Source of the DNA: Certhia americana
Taxonomy: Eukaryota; Chordata; Aves; Passeriformes; Certhiidae
NCBI GenBank assembly: GCA_018697195.1
Contig: CM031879.1
Location: forward strand, 33,244,541 to 33,308,540
Direction of reading: 5' to 3'
DNA length: 64,000 bases
Shown: one piece after another, positions 12,436 to 27,083 of the stretch
How positions within the stretch are numbered: the stretch's first letter is position 1
Layout: each line of letters starts with the position of its first letter
Translations under genes and position numbers: made by a program
Notes under the pieces: model-generated
What the model was told of the DNA's origin: nothing
Database searches by the model: none
Seen by the model: the letters and a program-made list of their open reading frames with translations, nothing else

Positions 12436-15400
12436 TTGATCAGTTTGGCCTAAAAGATGGTTAAAGGTTGAGTTTGGTCCTAAAAGGCTTATGCAAGTGA
12501 ATGAATATGGAGTCTTAATAACTACTATTGTACAATAGAATGTTACTGCCTGTGCTTTCTGTAACAATTTAAGTTGGTCTTATTTAGTAAGACTGAATCA
12601 GTATGTTTTCGTAGTCTTTTCATCTTGCAAAGTAGTGCATTTAAAGGCAATTTTAAACAAGGCCCAGATTAAAGTGCATTTCATGTGCATGTAATTTATT
12701 GTGCTGTTCTGAACATGAAGCATAAGAAGAGCTATAGAAAATTTCTTGAAAATCCTTAGTTTAGAAATGTTGGCTTAAACTTTGAATTACAAGATTTTGT
12801 TCAGAATTCCCAACTTTAAAATATACAGTTTTCAAACAGGACTATCTGCCCAAGATTTCTTTGAAAATGGCTCTGGAGTTAAATGCTTGGAGAAAGTTTT
12901 TTTTCTTTTTCCTCTTGATTTTTATTTTATTTTATTTTCTGAAAGGAAATGTCACTTAAAGGAGATAATATGTTGTGTCCATGGGAAGATTATTGATATT
13001 TTTAGAAATGGATTGGAAAGCAGTTAGCTATAACTTCATGGTTAAGGAATGGCTACCATTGTTTGTGTTGTAAGTGAAGATTTACTTTCTATGTAAGGGT
13101 ATAGGAGGATTATGTCATGAGAAAACGGGTGAAGCAATTAAAAATGAAAGTGTTACAAGAGGAGTGAATGTTCACAGGTGAGGTGAAAGTTTTAGTTTTA
13201 TTTGGTGTGTTGACCTGCATTAAAACTAGTGTGAAAATAGTAGATGTTTATTTAAGAAATAAATGACTCATTTTCTCCACTTTGTGTTTTACAAGTGAGA
13301 CCTAATTCCTAGACTCAGCTGTAAGTCTTTGGGTGTCAGCTGTAAGATCCAGATTTATCCCACATATCTTTCTCCACTTAGTTTTATTGCTTTATTGCTA
13401 TTGGGTCTTCTGACTTCAGCTAGCTAATAGGTAGGGATGTAGCCTTCTGCAAGTCCACCTAAAGAAGTATATATAAGAACTTGAGTGTCCTTGAAAATGT
13501 GTGCATAGAGCAGAAGTGAGCATTTTCTCTGTGGAGGAATACGCGTAACTGAAAGAGTACGTGTGTTACAGCAGCGTGTCTGACAGGTCACAGGGACATC
13601 GTAAAGGTGGCTGTACCCTTGTCCTCCTTTTCAGACTGTGCTTGTAGCCATATACATATAGCCAGTCTTTTATGTTGTGCAGATATGCTGCAAATAATTA
13701 TCAAGGATTTTCATTAGGATGAACTTCTATCTGTGAGTTGCTGAACTAAAACTTCCCCTTTTTATGCTTCAACTTCCAGATAGAAATATTTTTTCTTATG
13801 ATGCAGGTCTTGTTTTCTGTGTGTAACCCAAGGTTTTGGTAAAAATCTTCCTATGTAAATAGGCTGCTTGACCTGTGCTAAAGCATAAGAATCCTAATAA
13901 ACCTTGTATCACTGTAGCATTGCAGTATAATAATGACTGAGGAACCTTTGAATAACCTTAAAACCCCCCCACAAAAACCCCAAAGCAGACCCTGTGCAGC
14001 AGTGTACAGTCAGTAGGATCCCTATGGGATTATGCGTTTTTTGAACACTGTCTCTGTGTCTCTGTGCCTGTGTGAGTAGTGATTATTGAGATCTCAAATG
14101 AGAATATTGCTAGCATATTTTCCTGTTAGGGATCAGTTCTGGATTTGTTTTTTCTTCTCCCCCACTCTGTCCTGCCTGTGTTGTGGTGCTTGTCCTTCTT
14201 GGTGAAGGGCCTGTATTGAATTAAAGCTTGTTTACTGGCTCTTCAACAGGCTGCTTACTGCCTGCTGTTTAGGCACAGTGCTTCTGAGATCTTTCTTCTT
14301 CAAACTTCTTTGTCTGACAAAGCCAGAATTTGTACTTCAGAAAATTTATTTAGATTCTTTTGGTTGAGAGATGTGTTAATTTTTTGATGTATAATTTTAA
14401 AAGGATGTGTGGTGTTGTTTTTGCAGTCTCAATCTGTGCTTCCCCTTTCAGATTCATATATAAATGGTTACCAGTTCTGACTAAAAAATGTGTTTAAGTT
14501 ACAGTTTCATGCCTTTTTTTCTTTTTCCTTTTTTTTTTTTTTAAATGAATCAGAACAGTATAAATTGGATTAGGAGTAGAACATTCAGAATAAAAAGTTT
14601 GCAATATGTAATTTTTGCTCAATGACTCAGTGTCCTCTGTAATTGTGCACTTCTCTTGTGATCTGTTGTGAGAAGGTCCCTACTGGGCCACCATGCTGAC
14701 AGTATGAAGTTAACCCAAGGTACAGACTTAGCTTGTAAGAACCTCCTTAAAATATCAGCTGTAGTACTTGCCACCAGTTTGTGTCCTAACAAAGTTCAAA
14801 ATCAGGCTATATTGTTTTCCAGTTTTTTCAGTGCTTATTTTTGTATTTTTTTTAAGTATGTACTCAAGAATAGCTGGATTTTTTCAGTGTTAATTTATCT
14901 TCATGATGTTTTTGTTCTTTAAAATAATCTATTAGGCTTTCTAACTGTAAAACTATGCTTGATACTGGAGGGCTTACATAAACTGGTGGACTTGCTTATC
15001 AACAGCTACTTGATTTTCTTTTTTAACAAAGAGTTCTGGATTGTTAAGAAATGTAATGAAAAACCCCACATTTCTGAAAAGAGCTAGATACCTAAATGGT
15101 TAAGGGAGCATCTGTTAGGGAAGCAGACACGCATTACTCCCATAAACATCACATAACTGACACATGTTAATCCTGGTGTGCTTCAAAGGAGTAAACTACT
15201 GACAAATTCTTTCATTTATGCTTTTATCTAACTAAACCAATTAGAAAAGATCATGACACTCTTTCCTACTTTAAATAAGCTTTTAACTTACATTTCTTGT
15301 GGTTTTGAAGATTCTTGAAGGGTCAGTTCTTTTAAATCGTGAAATTTCTGTTGTATTATGTGTCAGCCTTGCTGGACTTAATTTCAGTATTAAAACCAAT

Positions 15401-15868
15401 ACTTTCTCAATATTGCAGTTAATAAATTTAGTTGTGAAGATTCATTTTGCGTGTGTGTATATGTGTCATCGTTCTCTTACAGAGAAGTCTTGGTATTTCT
15501 GAATTTTTTTTTTTCTATTTTTGCTAACGCTTTAGTGAAGAGTATGTGTTTGCTCTTAATTTGCAAACACAAGTTGAAATCGCCAAACTGATATGCTCTC
15601 AGGTATATATTCCAAAATTGGACAGTTGGATTTCTTTACATATAGATTTGTTTTGAGGGATGATATAACCTGAGATTGTGGATATGGTGGGCTTGTGGAT
15701 TTTTTTTCAGAATTAAGTAAGCAGTTCTCAAGTGAACATCTTCCTAACAAAACCTTCTTATGGGAAATACACCAAAATTAAAAGCATGATATCCATTTAA
15801 AAATATCTTTAGCTTGTGTCCTGATAGGAGATGGAGAGTACTGTCTTCTATTTGTTTCAGAGTACAAC

Positions 15869-15936
15869 TTTGTTCAGTGAACACTTCGGGTTATTGGGAT
15901 GCTTTGTTAAGTGAACGCTTTGGGTTATTGGGATGC
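15869..15936. repeat. Tandem duplication, 34 bp x 2
   Basis: Copies at 15869-15902 and 15903-15936 abut directly and differ at three positions. Each copy ends GGGTTATTGGGATGC. A short inverted repeat lies just downstream (15988-16028). Confidence 0.92.
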
Positions 15937-15987
15937 TTAAAATGACCTGATGGACTTTCTAAGTAAGGTCTTGTCTCTGATGTCTCT

Positions 15988-16028
15988 GTTAACCCCTTAA
16001 TAAATAAGGTCTCTGTTAAAGGGTTAAC
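15988..16028. repeat. Inverted repeat GTTAACCC / GGGTTAAC
   Basis: Eight-base perfect arms at 15988-15995 and 16021-16028, separated by 25 nt. TCTCTGTTAA also occurs twice as a direct repeat in the same stretch (15983-15992 and 16010-16019). Confidence 0.75.
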
Positions 16029-19000
16029 ACAGACGTTACTTAGGGATTTAAGACTAGCTTTCCTCAGTTAACTCTAAGGAACTTACCAAAGGGTTGTTGT
16101 GAAAAGTAAATGTCCAGATCCAGGGATTCCACTGTTGAGGCCAAATTAGGAGCAGGAGAGCAGATTTGGAATCTCTTCTTTTGGGTTTCGGTGTCCTGGA
16201 AGGTACTAGTAGTTGATAAACAGATGACCATTAAATACTGTAAGAAGGGTGTCTCCTGAAAGCTGTTTAAGGGTTTATAAAGTGGAAGTTATTATTATTA
16301 AGCTGTTCTTAATTTATGTGATTTCTCTGATTCCTTGCAGCTGGTCTTGCAGCTCACCATTCCAAGGGCAGAGAGGAATAAGCTCTGTCTCTGATCTGTC
16401 GTTTCTTGAGAATGATGGTGTTAACCATTCATATCCTGCAGAAGGTGTTTTCTTCAGGCAGTTTTAACAGGTTTTTCTGAGATGAATTCATTTTCCCACA
16501 GCATCCCTCACAGTGCTGTGCTTTGCATCAGTGGCTGGAAAGGGGTTGATAACAAACCAGTGTTTTGGCTACAGCTGAACAGCTCTGTCACAGCATCAGC
16601 ACTGTGTCTCCAACATTTCCCCCATATCAGTGGGCTGGAGGTGGGCAAAATCCTGGGAGGGGACACAACTAGGCCAGCCTACCCAAAATAACCAAACAGT
16701 ATTCCATACCATGTGAAGTGAGGTCAGATGCAAAAGCTAAAACAAAGAGGAGGAAGGGGTGTGTGTGTAAATATTTGCTATTTTGAAAAGTTTGCCTTCT
16801 GCAGTAATTGCTACACGTGCTGAAGCCCTGCTTCCTGGGAAGTGGTTTGCTGATGGGAAGTGGAGAATTAACCTTTTTTTTCACTCTTCTGCATGTGCAA
16901 ACTTTTGTTCTTGCTTTAACTCTAGAGTTGTTTTCCATCTTTCTATTCCCACATGCTCAGGGGAGAGAAAGTGAGTGATAGAGCAGCTTGGTGGGCACCT
17001 GGTATCCAGCCAAGGTCAACCCACCACAGAAGCAAAAAGCATTAGATGGAGAGATTTTAGGAAAATGGTGGAAATTAAGTTTTTGGACAGTGTGAACTGT
17101 TCAGAACAGTGTCATGTTTTTCTCTTTTGGAAGGTGGACACAGAAACCATTTATGCAAAATGCTGTTTTCCCCTAGATAGAGATCATGGAAGAATAATAC
17201 AAACGCTCTGTGGTGTCAGCCTTCTGAGTGAAGTATCAGCTGCAGAGCAATGGCTTTGACACAGCCATGTCTGAGCAAGCTATTTATGATCACTACCACC
17301 ACAAAAAGGTTCGCGCTTCCTTTTTTCCCTGCCTTCCTAAATGCTTCCTAGCAAACAATGATCTGCCAGCACAGGTACCTGTATGACAGGGAAGCGAGCA
17401 GCTAAACGAACCCAGGAGATCCAGCCAGTCAGTAGACTGGCTAGAAAGTTGCTTTGAGAACCAATGGAGAAGTTGGCTTGGCAGAGCCTGTTCTGTTAAA
17501 TGAGGAAAAAGTAATTTCTAAAATGTTCCTTGCTAGGCAGGCTTGCAAGCACTGCTTTAGGCTCTAACCATTCTCTGATTTCCAGCAAGGCTGCTGAATT
17601 AGAGAGCTGCTACATCAGGAAAAGAGGAACGAGCTAAAGAGATATTTCAGGTAGTTTGCTGTGAATTTCTCCAGCTTAAGCATGATCCAGGAAACTGTTG
17701 CTGTTCTTGGGAGTTCTCACAGAATTTGGTTTTGGAAGTTATAGATGGAAGTATTTCATAGGTGGAGCAAGATCTTGGCTCAGCAATTAATTTAAATGTG
17801 TCATTGAACTGAGATGTTTTTGGTCTGCTCATGGTGTGACTAATGTAATATTTCATGGAGTATCCATTGGAAACTGGCTGAGTTGAGGTAAAAGCCAAGA
17901 TTCTTTCTGTATATGATGCCTTTTTTTGTAACTGTCTGTAGCATGTATACTTCTTTCGCACACCATTTCCAGAATAAATTCAGCTTCTTGCAAACATCAC
18001 TTAGTAAGCTACTAACCCAAAATAGAACAGTTCAGCTGGGTTGAATTTGCAAAATGAGTTACGGCAAAATTAAACTTTATGGACGAAAATCTTCGAATCT
18101 GCCATCTTACGTGCCTCTCAGTGTTTCTTTTAGTTTGGTTTTGATCAGTTTTTATCTGTATGCCTGTCTTATCCAAAGGTAGTATTCTGATACTTTCCTA
18201 ACAATCAAATTACTTTTTGTCTTCAAGTGTGTCTGTTTCCAGGAGCCAGACCTTTGTAGTAGCAAGTCCTAAGTCGAACTCTTGGCTGCTGTAGGCTGAG
18301 TATCCATTATAATAGACTTACAGAATTTATTTTGCTAAGAATAGCAGTTTTTATAGTAAGTTCAGTTTGTCTCACTTCTTAAACTTTAAATGGAGACAGA
18401 AGCTGCATTCTTTGCATTCTATCCATAGTGAGGGAATGAAGGAACTCATGCCTTTCAGTAAAGAGTATAAACCTGGGATTTGCTCTTCTGTGTAGTTGCA
18501 AAATATGCTAACAATTCCCTGTAAGTTTTATTTGTGCTACTGTGTTCAGCTGGTTAAGATATGTCCAGTACTAAAAAAAAAATTCAGTGCAGATTTTAGC
18601 TTTAGAGACTCTTTGATAGGAAGGAAGGGAAGAAAAAATATCTCCTATCATGTTAGTTCTCATTCCCAGTCATAGGGACAGTGGGGCTTACAGTTTACCA
18701 ATCTGTTGCTCTCAGTGATTAAATAGTATCGTCTGAGACCTTTGAGGTTTTTTTCCTGGTCTCAGTTGCTCTGTATGTCAAAGTGAGAAAAAATGAATAT
18801 AGGCATGTTCAATTCAACTAAAAGCAAAATCAAAACAAGACCTATTATTTAATCATATTCTTAATTAAATATGAACCGTTATGTTATGCTTTTTTCAAAT
18901 ATTTCGATTTGTTCTGTTACGCTTTTTTGTTTTAAGAATGTTGAACTTTCAAAAAATGTTATGCATATCGATATTGTAACTTAAAACATACTCAGAGTCC

Positions 19001-22000
19001 AGATACATACAGGAGGAGAGATTATATTGGCATTATTTTTAAATGTATTTGCCATGGAAGGCTTTTGAATACTTGTTTTGTTATTTTATTGTTACAGCAG
19101 CTATTTTTAAGGGACAGAAGGCTGACAAACAGGTAGCAAGAAGTACTGGAATGTGAGGTAGCTGGGGATGAAACTGTTGGGAAAACTCCCTTAAAATGCT
19201 GTATATTTTTATATTTTAATCTGTGTAAATATCATGATCTCTGGCTTTGAGTTTTGAGCATTTTTTGGATGCTTTTGGATGATAAATATCTTTTAATCTT
19301 AATTACATATAGTCAAGATAATCTCTGTGTGTTCATTTCTAGATGCTTAATTAAATACTGCAGGAGAAGAATTTAGCATACATAGTAACATTTGTAATAA
19401 TGAAATTTGACTTTGTCTGAAATGTTCTAGAGTATCTTACCTTAAAAGAATGGTTCTTAATATGTTGTAAAATAAAGGAGTGCTCAGTATAGCTCCATTT
19501 ATAAAATGTGTAATGACACAATTTTAATTACAAGGTCATTGTGCTTTCAGATGTATCTGTGATTACATTAAAAAGTTTACTTTTTTCTTTAGCTGCCATC
19601 TGAATGTTACTAGTGCCTTATGAACTGGTGAGTGGAATTACTGTTCTGGTCCATCAAGAAATTGTGTGGGGTAGCATAGGCAATACTGAAGCAATAATTA
19701 GACCCAAAGAGTTCTCACATGATCACCTGCAACACATCAAAAGTAAAGTTTGCCATTTAGCTATTCCAGTTTAAAGAGCAAAAGACTGAATAGTTCACTG
19801 ACTTGAGAACTGAGCAGGTTTATGGAAGATGAGTAAACTTCATGTTGTTTCTATGTACTTTGGGATTACCAGTCAGGAATAAAAAGGTGTTTTCTAATCA
19901 AAGGCAAAATAACCTGGACACTGATGAGCTGGAAGAGATGTGCAGTTGGCTTATGTCAGTACTACCTTGCTCCATCTTACTAAATGAGTATAAAATCTGG
20001 ATGGGCCCTGGAAGGAGTAATTATAGGCTTATTATTCATGTTAAATGCAGTTAGATTTTTGTAATTTTGATTGAGAATTACAAGTGCTCTGCAACAACTA
20101 AATTGTTTTATCTGTTAACCAGTGTCTAAATACAAGCAGTAAAACTTAAATGTTAGTGTACCTGGCCAAAGACAGTTTTCAGTTACAAGAGAGTGTGCTG
20201 TGATATTTAATGTGAAACACAACTTTTTTTTTTTAAATTCCCATATTAAGGATATGTTATTATGGGGCAGTTACATATCATGGTGCTTTTATTTTTTTAA
20301 TATTTCTCCTTGAATTTTTTTCCCTTGTTGTCTGTTTGAAACGAGAGGAGGGAGAAATGAAGGGAAAGGTGGAAGTCTCTTCTACAACCCTCTTTCCCTC
20401 CTTGCAAAAAGGGGTGTGGATGCAACTTAATTTTCAGACCTTGTTTTAAATAGTCTGGGCCCTGTTGGTATCGGTAAAATTCCCTCTGTGTGTGAAAGCA
20501 CTTGCTTTGGTGAAGGGATTGGCCCCAATCCCAAACTAAACATAGCTTGATCTAAGTAATGAATTTCTGATTTTACTTCAGTGAGGCTCGTCATGTATAC
20601 AGCATTTCCACTTCAGAGTATACTGTGTAAAAATAAAGTAGAAGAGTGATTGAAAGAGCACTGTTGATTTGGTTTAGGTTGATATTTTCCAGTAATGCAT
20701 TTTGAATACTTTACCATGAGGCCTTTTTATTTGTTCAAATTCAGGGTTTTTTCCCGCTGCATATGGCTTGCTGACCTAGAATTTGCTGCAGGAACCTTTG
20801 CTAGTCAGCAAAGGTATCTTGCTGCTCTGTTCTCCTGGAGCATCTTGTGCTGTCTGCTGTCTCTTCAGGGGCAGGATTGTTGCCCTTTTTTGTTGCTCTT
20901 GTACACTAGTTGGTCTGGGCAGGTGGGAGTGCATGAACAGAGCCCAGCATCCACGGATGAACCACGAAGGGCCTGTAAGAATGAAACCAGTGATGTGCAA
21001 AGTGATCTCAAGCCAAACAAGCAAAAAGGCTAATGATATTTTGAATTAACTTTCCTCAGTGATTTGGCATTTGTTTGCTAGCAGAGCTGACAAGAGCATA
21101 AACCACTGTTTTGTGGTTTAATGAAGTCCACAAGGGGTGTTTAGTGAAATCATGTGCTCCTGATTCTCTACAGAGTATGTGTGTATTTAAGGGTGATGCC
21201 ATATCATCTTACTTTTTTATTCCTGAGTCCTACCTAGGAGATATGTTTGTCATGAATTGCACTTTTTTTTTTTTCTGTTGTTGTTACTGCATTACTGTAA
21301 AGTTGCTCTACTGACAGCCTAAAAATACAGGCATTTTGGATTTATGTTAATATCCACTTAAACATCAGTGGATAAAATTCTTGAAACATGCGTGGGATAA
21401 TGTACTGTGGTGTTGAGTTAAATGGAACGATTGGAGAAAAAAGATACACCCGTGTCTGTGCTGCATTGATCAAATAAATTAAACAAAATGGATCTGCATT
21501 AGTGCCTGACTGGGCAATACTAGCACAGGTGTGTGCTTATAGCTCCACGTAAATATGTGATGCTTGAATTAGCGGGAGAAAACTTGGAGAAGTCCGAATC
21601 TATTAGATGAAATGGAATGAAATTCAGTTTCAGTGTATTAATTAAGCAAGTTGCAATGGTATATATGACCAACTTCAAACAAAAAAGCAGGAATATTGCA
21701 TATATGCTCAGATGAGTGCTGTTGATGTGTGCTGAACTCCCAGTGTCCAGGGCCTGGGTTGTTGCTGATGGTGCTGTCTTGGTTCTGTTTCTGGACACAT
21801 TGTGCCAAAGGCTGCATGTGCTCTAAGCTGGAACTTGGATCCTGCATACAACAGCTGGGCAAATACTTAGTTAACCTGTTAACTTATTTGCCCAAACATC
21901 TAATTGAATGTTTAACTATACTAAACAAACAAAAATTTTTTGCAGGTTTTTAACAGGTGTGAGGATTACCTTTGAGGCACGAGTCACATAGGTGTTCACA

Positions 22001-25000
22001 CAGAGATCCTTGTATGCTCACAACTATTTGAATTAGAGACCTCTACTATTTCTAAGTGGTATTTAGCTGGAGTATTCTTGGTACCATCCTCTGTTTGCTG
22101 ACTATACTTGACTATTTTTGTTTTTCCCTCGGCTGTGCAGTTTTGTACTTTGAGTTTCTGGCCTTTAAATCTACTTGTCATTGGCATCTGTGGTAGTGGC
22201 TTTGTGGTCTCTTCAAGCTCTGTGTATTGTAGGGCAGGGCCAAAAGATGGTGGCAAGGTGCAAAAGCTTCTCAGCAGCAGATGGGATGGTTGCTTGCTTA
22301 TTTAACCTTCTGAGCATGTGCTCCAGGCTGTGGATTTGTGGGGCACAGTAGTGGATTTCTCTTTCCCACATTATCTGGGAAAGAAATAACTTGATAATAC
22401 AACACAGGTCTGCAGTCATCTTTGGCCATCAGAGAGAGCACAGTCCCAGGTGTTAGTAGGATAATGGCTTTGCTTCTAGGATTTAGCTGAAGGCACAGCA
22501 ATGACCTGTGTATTAGAAACAGAAGAGGGAAGGGAAGCATCCTGCAGCCTCACAGATTCTGTGTGGTAGCTAGATTGTTATTACCTGCAGGTATGGCTGA
22601 AGCATATCTCTGCTTCACTGCTAATTTCTGTTTGCTTGGCTGTAGGAAAGAAAGGTCAGGAGTTCTAGCCTTCTAGGGGGATATTTTGGTGTTACCGTCA
22701 TGTCTGGCTGTCTTGACACAGTCAGAGAAATTTTAATTGTTGGAGTTAAGGGATTTAAAGGAGGCAGGAATTTACCTCTGTTTTGCCAAAGCACTTGTAT
22801 CCGTTGTAGAGGATCTGCCGATACTGTTTGACCTGAAAACAGATGGTCTCTCATGTTTTCAGGATTTCTAGCTGACAGCATCCTTTCTCTTGCCTATTTT
22901 ACTTTTTAGGGATTTTTTTTTTTTCCAAATAAGGTGGCTTTTACACTGCTTGGAGACCTTGACTTCAGCTTTTCCTTACTCTCTTTTCAGACATGAAGAA
23001 AAATAGCCACTGTTGCAGGGTTTGTAAGCTTCACCTCCAGCTCTAATGACCTATTTGTATTCATTCCATTGCTGACACAGTAGGTGTTCCAGCAGGTTCA
23101 TATTGCCCACTTTGTCCACCCTGCCTGCAGTTTCCTTTCTTTAAAGTAAAAAAAAAAAAAAAAAATCCCAAACCAGACAACCAACCCAAACCCATAAGAA
23201 ACTCTCTCTCTCCTGTTCCTGATGCCACAAGTCTTACCAGTCATATGAGTACCACAGTTTGTCACTACCTTTATCGTTTTGGAATCACTGTGGAATTATG
23301 CTGTATAAAATTTCGTCACACTACAGAGAGAAAGGTTTTTTTTTTTTTATAGCCTGTTTTTCTAATATCAAAAAGGAGAACGATGAAATAATTTCATTCT
23401 GAAGCAGTCATCTTCTCCTCTCCCTTTTCCTTCAGGCTTTGTGACTGGCCATCTCTTGGCCATTCAGGAAATTAATTTGTGTCTCTCTTGAGTTCAAGAC
23501 ACTGCAGTGGAAATATGGAAGCAAGTGTGACATAGCAATTATCTGTACTTTTTTAGTGATGCATATCTGCTAACAATAAATAGCTGATTGATTGGCTTCT
23601 TATGGCACTGAGGTATGGTGATGATGTCTCCTTCAGGGGGAATAAAATAGGTTTTTAACTGAGACTCAAAAAACTGTACTGTTGACTTGAAGCATCCTTT
23701 TTTTTTTTTCCTTCTCAATGGAAGACTAAACTTCAGGCCCAGTATCCAGAAATTTTGCCTGTCCTATTCAGCTGGGTACAGCTGACTTGGGGTACTTTGT
23801 CTCGCTACCTGGGGAACTTAACCCAACGATGGGATGCGCAGGTCTTGCACTTTAGAATTGTCCAATCCAGAGAAACAGAAATGTTACATCATCTTTCTGT
23901 AGCTGGTCAGTGAAGTGGAGGAACTGAGGGGTTGCTGTCTTTGGGTGACAGTGATGTTATACATCGCTACTGTATAGCAGTATTGAAGAAAATGCTGTGA
24001 AGTCACATGATGTTCATCAAGACAAAATAATTTGTCAGGGATTGAGTTTGCTCATCGTTATACTCTGGATATTGTGACTACCTTAGTAAAAGTCTCAGTC
24101 ACTTCATGGATTGCATCCTGAGTGGGAGATTTGGACCTGTGAGTTAGACATCTACACACAGATCCATCATCTCTATTATGCATTCAGAGAATAGTTCTTG
24201 AAATATCAATTTGGTTTATAATTGTGCTGAAGTGATGTGTGTTGTGATTTGAACACTTTAGCACAGCAGGGTCAAAGTTTGCCTTAGACCATTGAGAAAG
24301 TTTGTGGCTTTTTAAAATATCTGTGCTCCTGTTTGGACTTGCTTCTGTCTATTGTTGGAAGCTTTTCATTTTCCTTTTTCTAGCAGTAATATCTTCCAGT
24401 TTTTAGGGTAATATTGATCTAATATTTCTTGAATTAAAATTTGGAATTAAAATAGTGATCACCTACAATGGATATTTTGAAATATCCTTATTGAGAAGAA
24501 GAACAATGTAAAACAGCAAAATGGTTTGGCTGTAATTTGCAAGTAACAGAAGGGAGATGAGACCATAAAAGCAGGTAGTATCAACAGGCAGTTGTGTAGT
24601 TTCACTGACGTTGTAAGCACTTATGATGATCCAAACCAGTTACTACTTTTTTGACCTTATACCCATGTGAGGTTGCTTTCATCTGCATGTTTATTCTCAT
24701 TTTGGGTTATTTCAGCACTGGAAATGGCTCAGCATTACAGTGATGTCAATTTAGCCACTTGTCACACTTTTCCCTGTACAGCACATTAAGATTTTCTTGC
24801 TAGTGTATTGTCTAAGAAAACTACTGGTGTTCATTCTTAGCACCCTCCTTGTAAGGAACCACTGTTACATATGTGCAATGTGGACTAAGTCACTGTCTTT
24901 GAAATGCTGTATTTTTATGAGTTTTTGTGGCGACATTTACTTGCCCCCTTTTATCCATTTAGCGGTCTGAAATGTAATTAAATGAATGTTTTTTAATTTT

Positions 25001-25463
25001 TAGTCATTTTTGTTAATAAGTAGCCTTTCCATTGGAAATTCGCTCCCCAGATGAAATCTTCAGTGTATATGCTCTCCCAAATACTGAGAAAGACATGAGT
25101 TTTTGCACAGATAAGAGATGTTGATTTCAGTTATCTTGTCAGAGGTCCAATATGTGGAGGAATTAAAAGCAAAAGATGAAAAGGAGTTGTCAAGTCATAC
25201 AGGCTAATGAAGAATTTTGAATAAAGCAGTTGAGAAGTGCAATTGAATGTGAATATGGTTAGCCAGAAACTGTGTGCTGTCTTAGGTTTTATGAATTTGA
25301 ATACTCTTCCATTGCTCTTTGTGATCTTTCCAGGACAGGAGGAATAAAAGAGAGCTTACATTGTAAGAGTTTTGTATTAAAAAAAATTATTAAAAATACT
25401 ACCAGTGGGTAAAGCTTTTGAAATCTGTAGTCTGTTGGGAGACCTTTTTATTGAGATCTGCAT

Positions 25464-25499
25464 GTACACACACACGTGTGTGTGTGTGTGCGTGTGTAC
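25464..25499. repeat. Self-complementary (AC)n(GT)n microsatellite
   Basis: Begins GTACACACACACG and ends GTGCGTGTGTAC, so the AC half is complementary to the GT half. Alternating purine-pyrimidine throughout, a sequence type known to favour Z-DNA, and able to extrude as a hairpin. It produces chance open frames on both strands, which I do not call as genes. Confidence 0.9.
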
Positions 25500-27015
25500 T
25501 GTTTATGTCTTTATGTCTTGATCTGTGGATTGTTATACCCCTGTCCCCTAGGTTTGGTGAAATGAGAATCTTTTTTCTGCTGGTTTTAGGTTGTCTGTGA
25601 TGCAACTGAACAAGAATATGGTTGTAAGGTACCAAGTAGAGAGGTGGATTTTTGTTTACAAGTACACTTGACAGAAAAGTATACAGAAATGTGCATGTTT
25701 TAGGATTATCTCTCCATTAATATCTCAAAGCTAATAATTCATAATCCTGTGTTATTTTTCTTCATAAGTATCAGATGGTGACTTTCTGAATGGAAACCAT
25801 TGTAATTTGGACTTACATATGCAAAGACAGACAATGGTGATTTTATTTCTAGAACTGGCTAAAGGGGAAACTGATACTAGAACAACTCCAAGTATTTCTT
25901 TTTCCCTACTTAATTTTACCTGTATAGTTAGAAGATTAACTTGAATATTTCTGTGCATGTGTACTTACTAAGTGTGATACTCAAGTCTTGGAGGTGAGCT
26001 TGTCTTCAAAGTAGTGGTAATGGTTCTGCTTTGAGATCTGTCTTCCACTCAGGTTAATAGTGCTAGTATCTGTAGTAAAAGACCATTCACGATTACTGGT
26101 CCTTTGTGCTTAATGTTTGTTTTCTGTCTTTTGTGAAGTTATTTTGTCCTCTTGGCAAAGCTCTGCATGTTTGAGCAGTTTATAAATAATTTTTGGTTGT
26201 CCCAGGTGCAGTTCATTGATGCCTGTTCTACTTTAGCCTTTGTCCTATGATACTAATGTCAATGTGGAGCTGTCTTAGGTGAGTGTAAGATGCAATTGAA
26301 ATAGAATATGGGAGAGAACAAATAAATTAGCTGCAGATAAATACAATAAGTGGTAAACTTTTAGTTTATTGTGCATGGTTGTTCAGTGATTCATTTCAGA
26401 TGCTGTTGCATATCTGTGTGACAAATAAAATGATCATATTCTCTTTAGCATGAGCCATTAGAAGTCTGGTGTGACAAATTTAGCATTATTGGCTTTGCTT
26501 CAATCAGTAAGATCAGACAAAATGTGAAGTATGCTCCCTTAGATGCAGTGTCTAGGTCTGCCTCACTTAATGTGTAACTAACAAGTTTGAAATCTGATTC
26601 ACCTGCCTTTTCAGACATCTTTTATAGGTAGTGGCTTGAGATCACTCCAGGACTGATTCCTTCCCTGACACTTCTCTTGCCTGTCGGTAAGGCAAACCTA
26701 GGTGCTGCTTTTGAAAGCAGGATTTCTAATGTAGCTGTTTGAGTTCTTCAATTACTGGCAAAAAAATCTGTACTGCTTGGTTGGTTTGCTGGAGCATATA
26801 AAAGGGCCTTATTACCTAGAGAAACTTTTTTTTTTATTTATGCATTAGTACACACAGGAGAGAAGTGCTATTTCTTTGTAAGGAGAAAGTTTGTTCCTGA
26901 AAATGACCTGAAGCGATTGAGATTAGGATCACTGATCAGATGGAAGTTTTTCAGGTGTGTAAAGTCAAAGTAATATAAGAATATTTGCATTTAAAGACCA
27001 ATGCTGGAATAAAAT

Positions 27016-27083
27016 TAATATTCAACTATGAATATTAACTATAAATAACTAATATTCAACTATGAATTTCAGCTATAACAAAT
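27016..27083. repeat. Imperfect tandem repeat, period 34
   Basis: TAATATTCAACTATGAAT occurs at 27016-27033 and 27050-27067. The sequence after each copy is also similar (AACTATAA versus AGCTATAA), giving two degraded 34-bp units. Confidence 0.8.

Noticed and set aside
17647..17961. 104-codon minus-strand frame
   Set aside because: No motif recognised and no supporting splice sites or homology.
23104..23190. A18 run as a possible retrocopy tail
   Set aside because: No coding-like or small-RNA-like sequence precedes it and no target-site duplication was seen.
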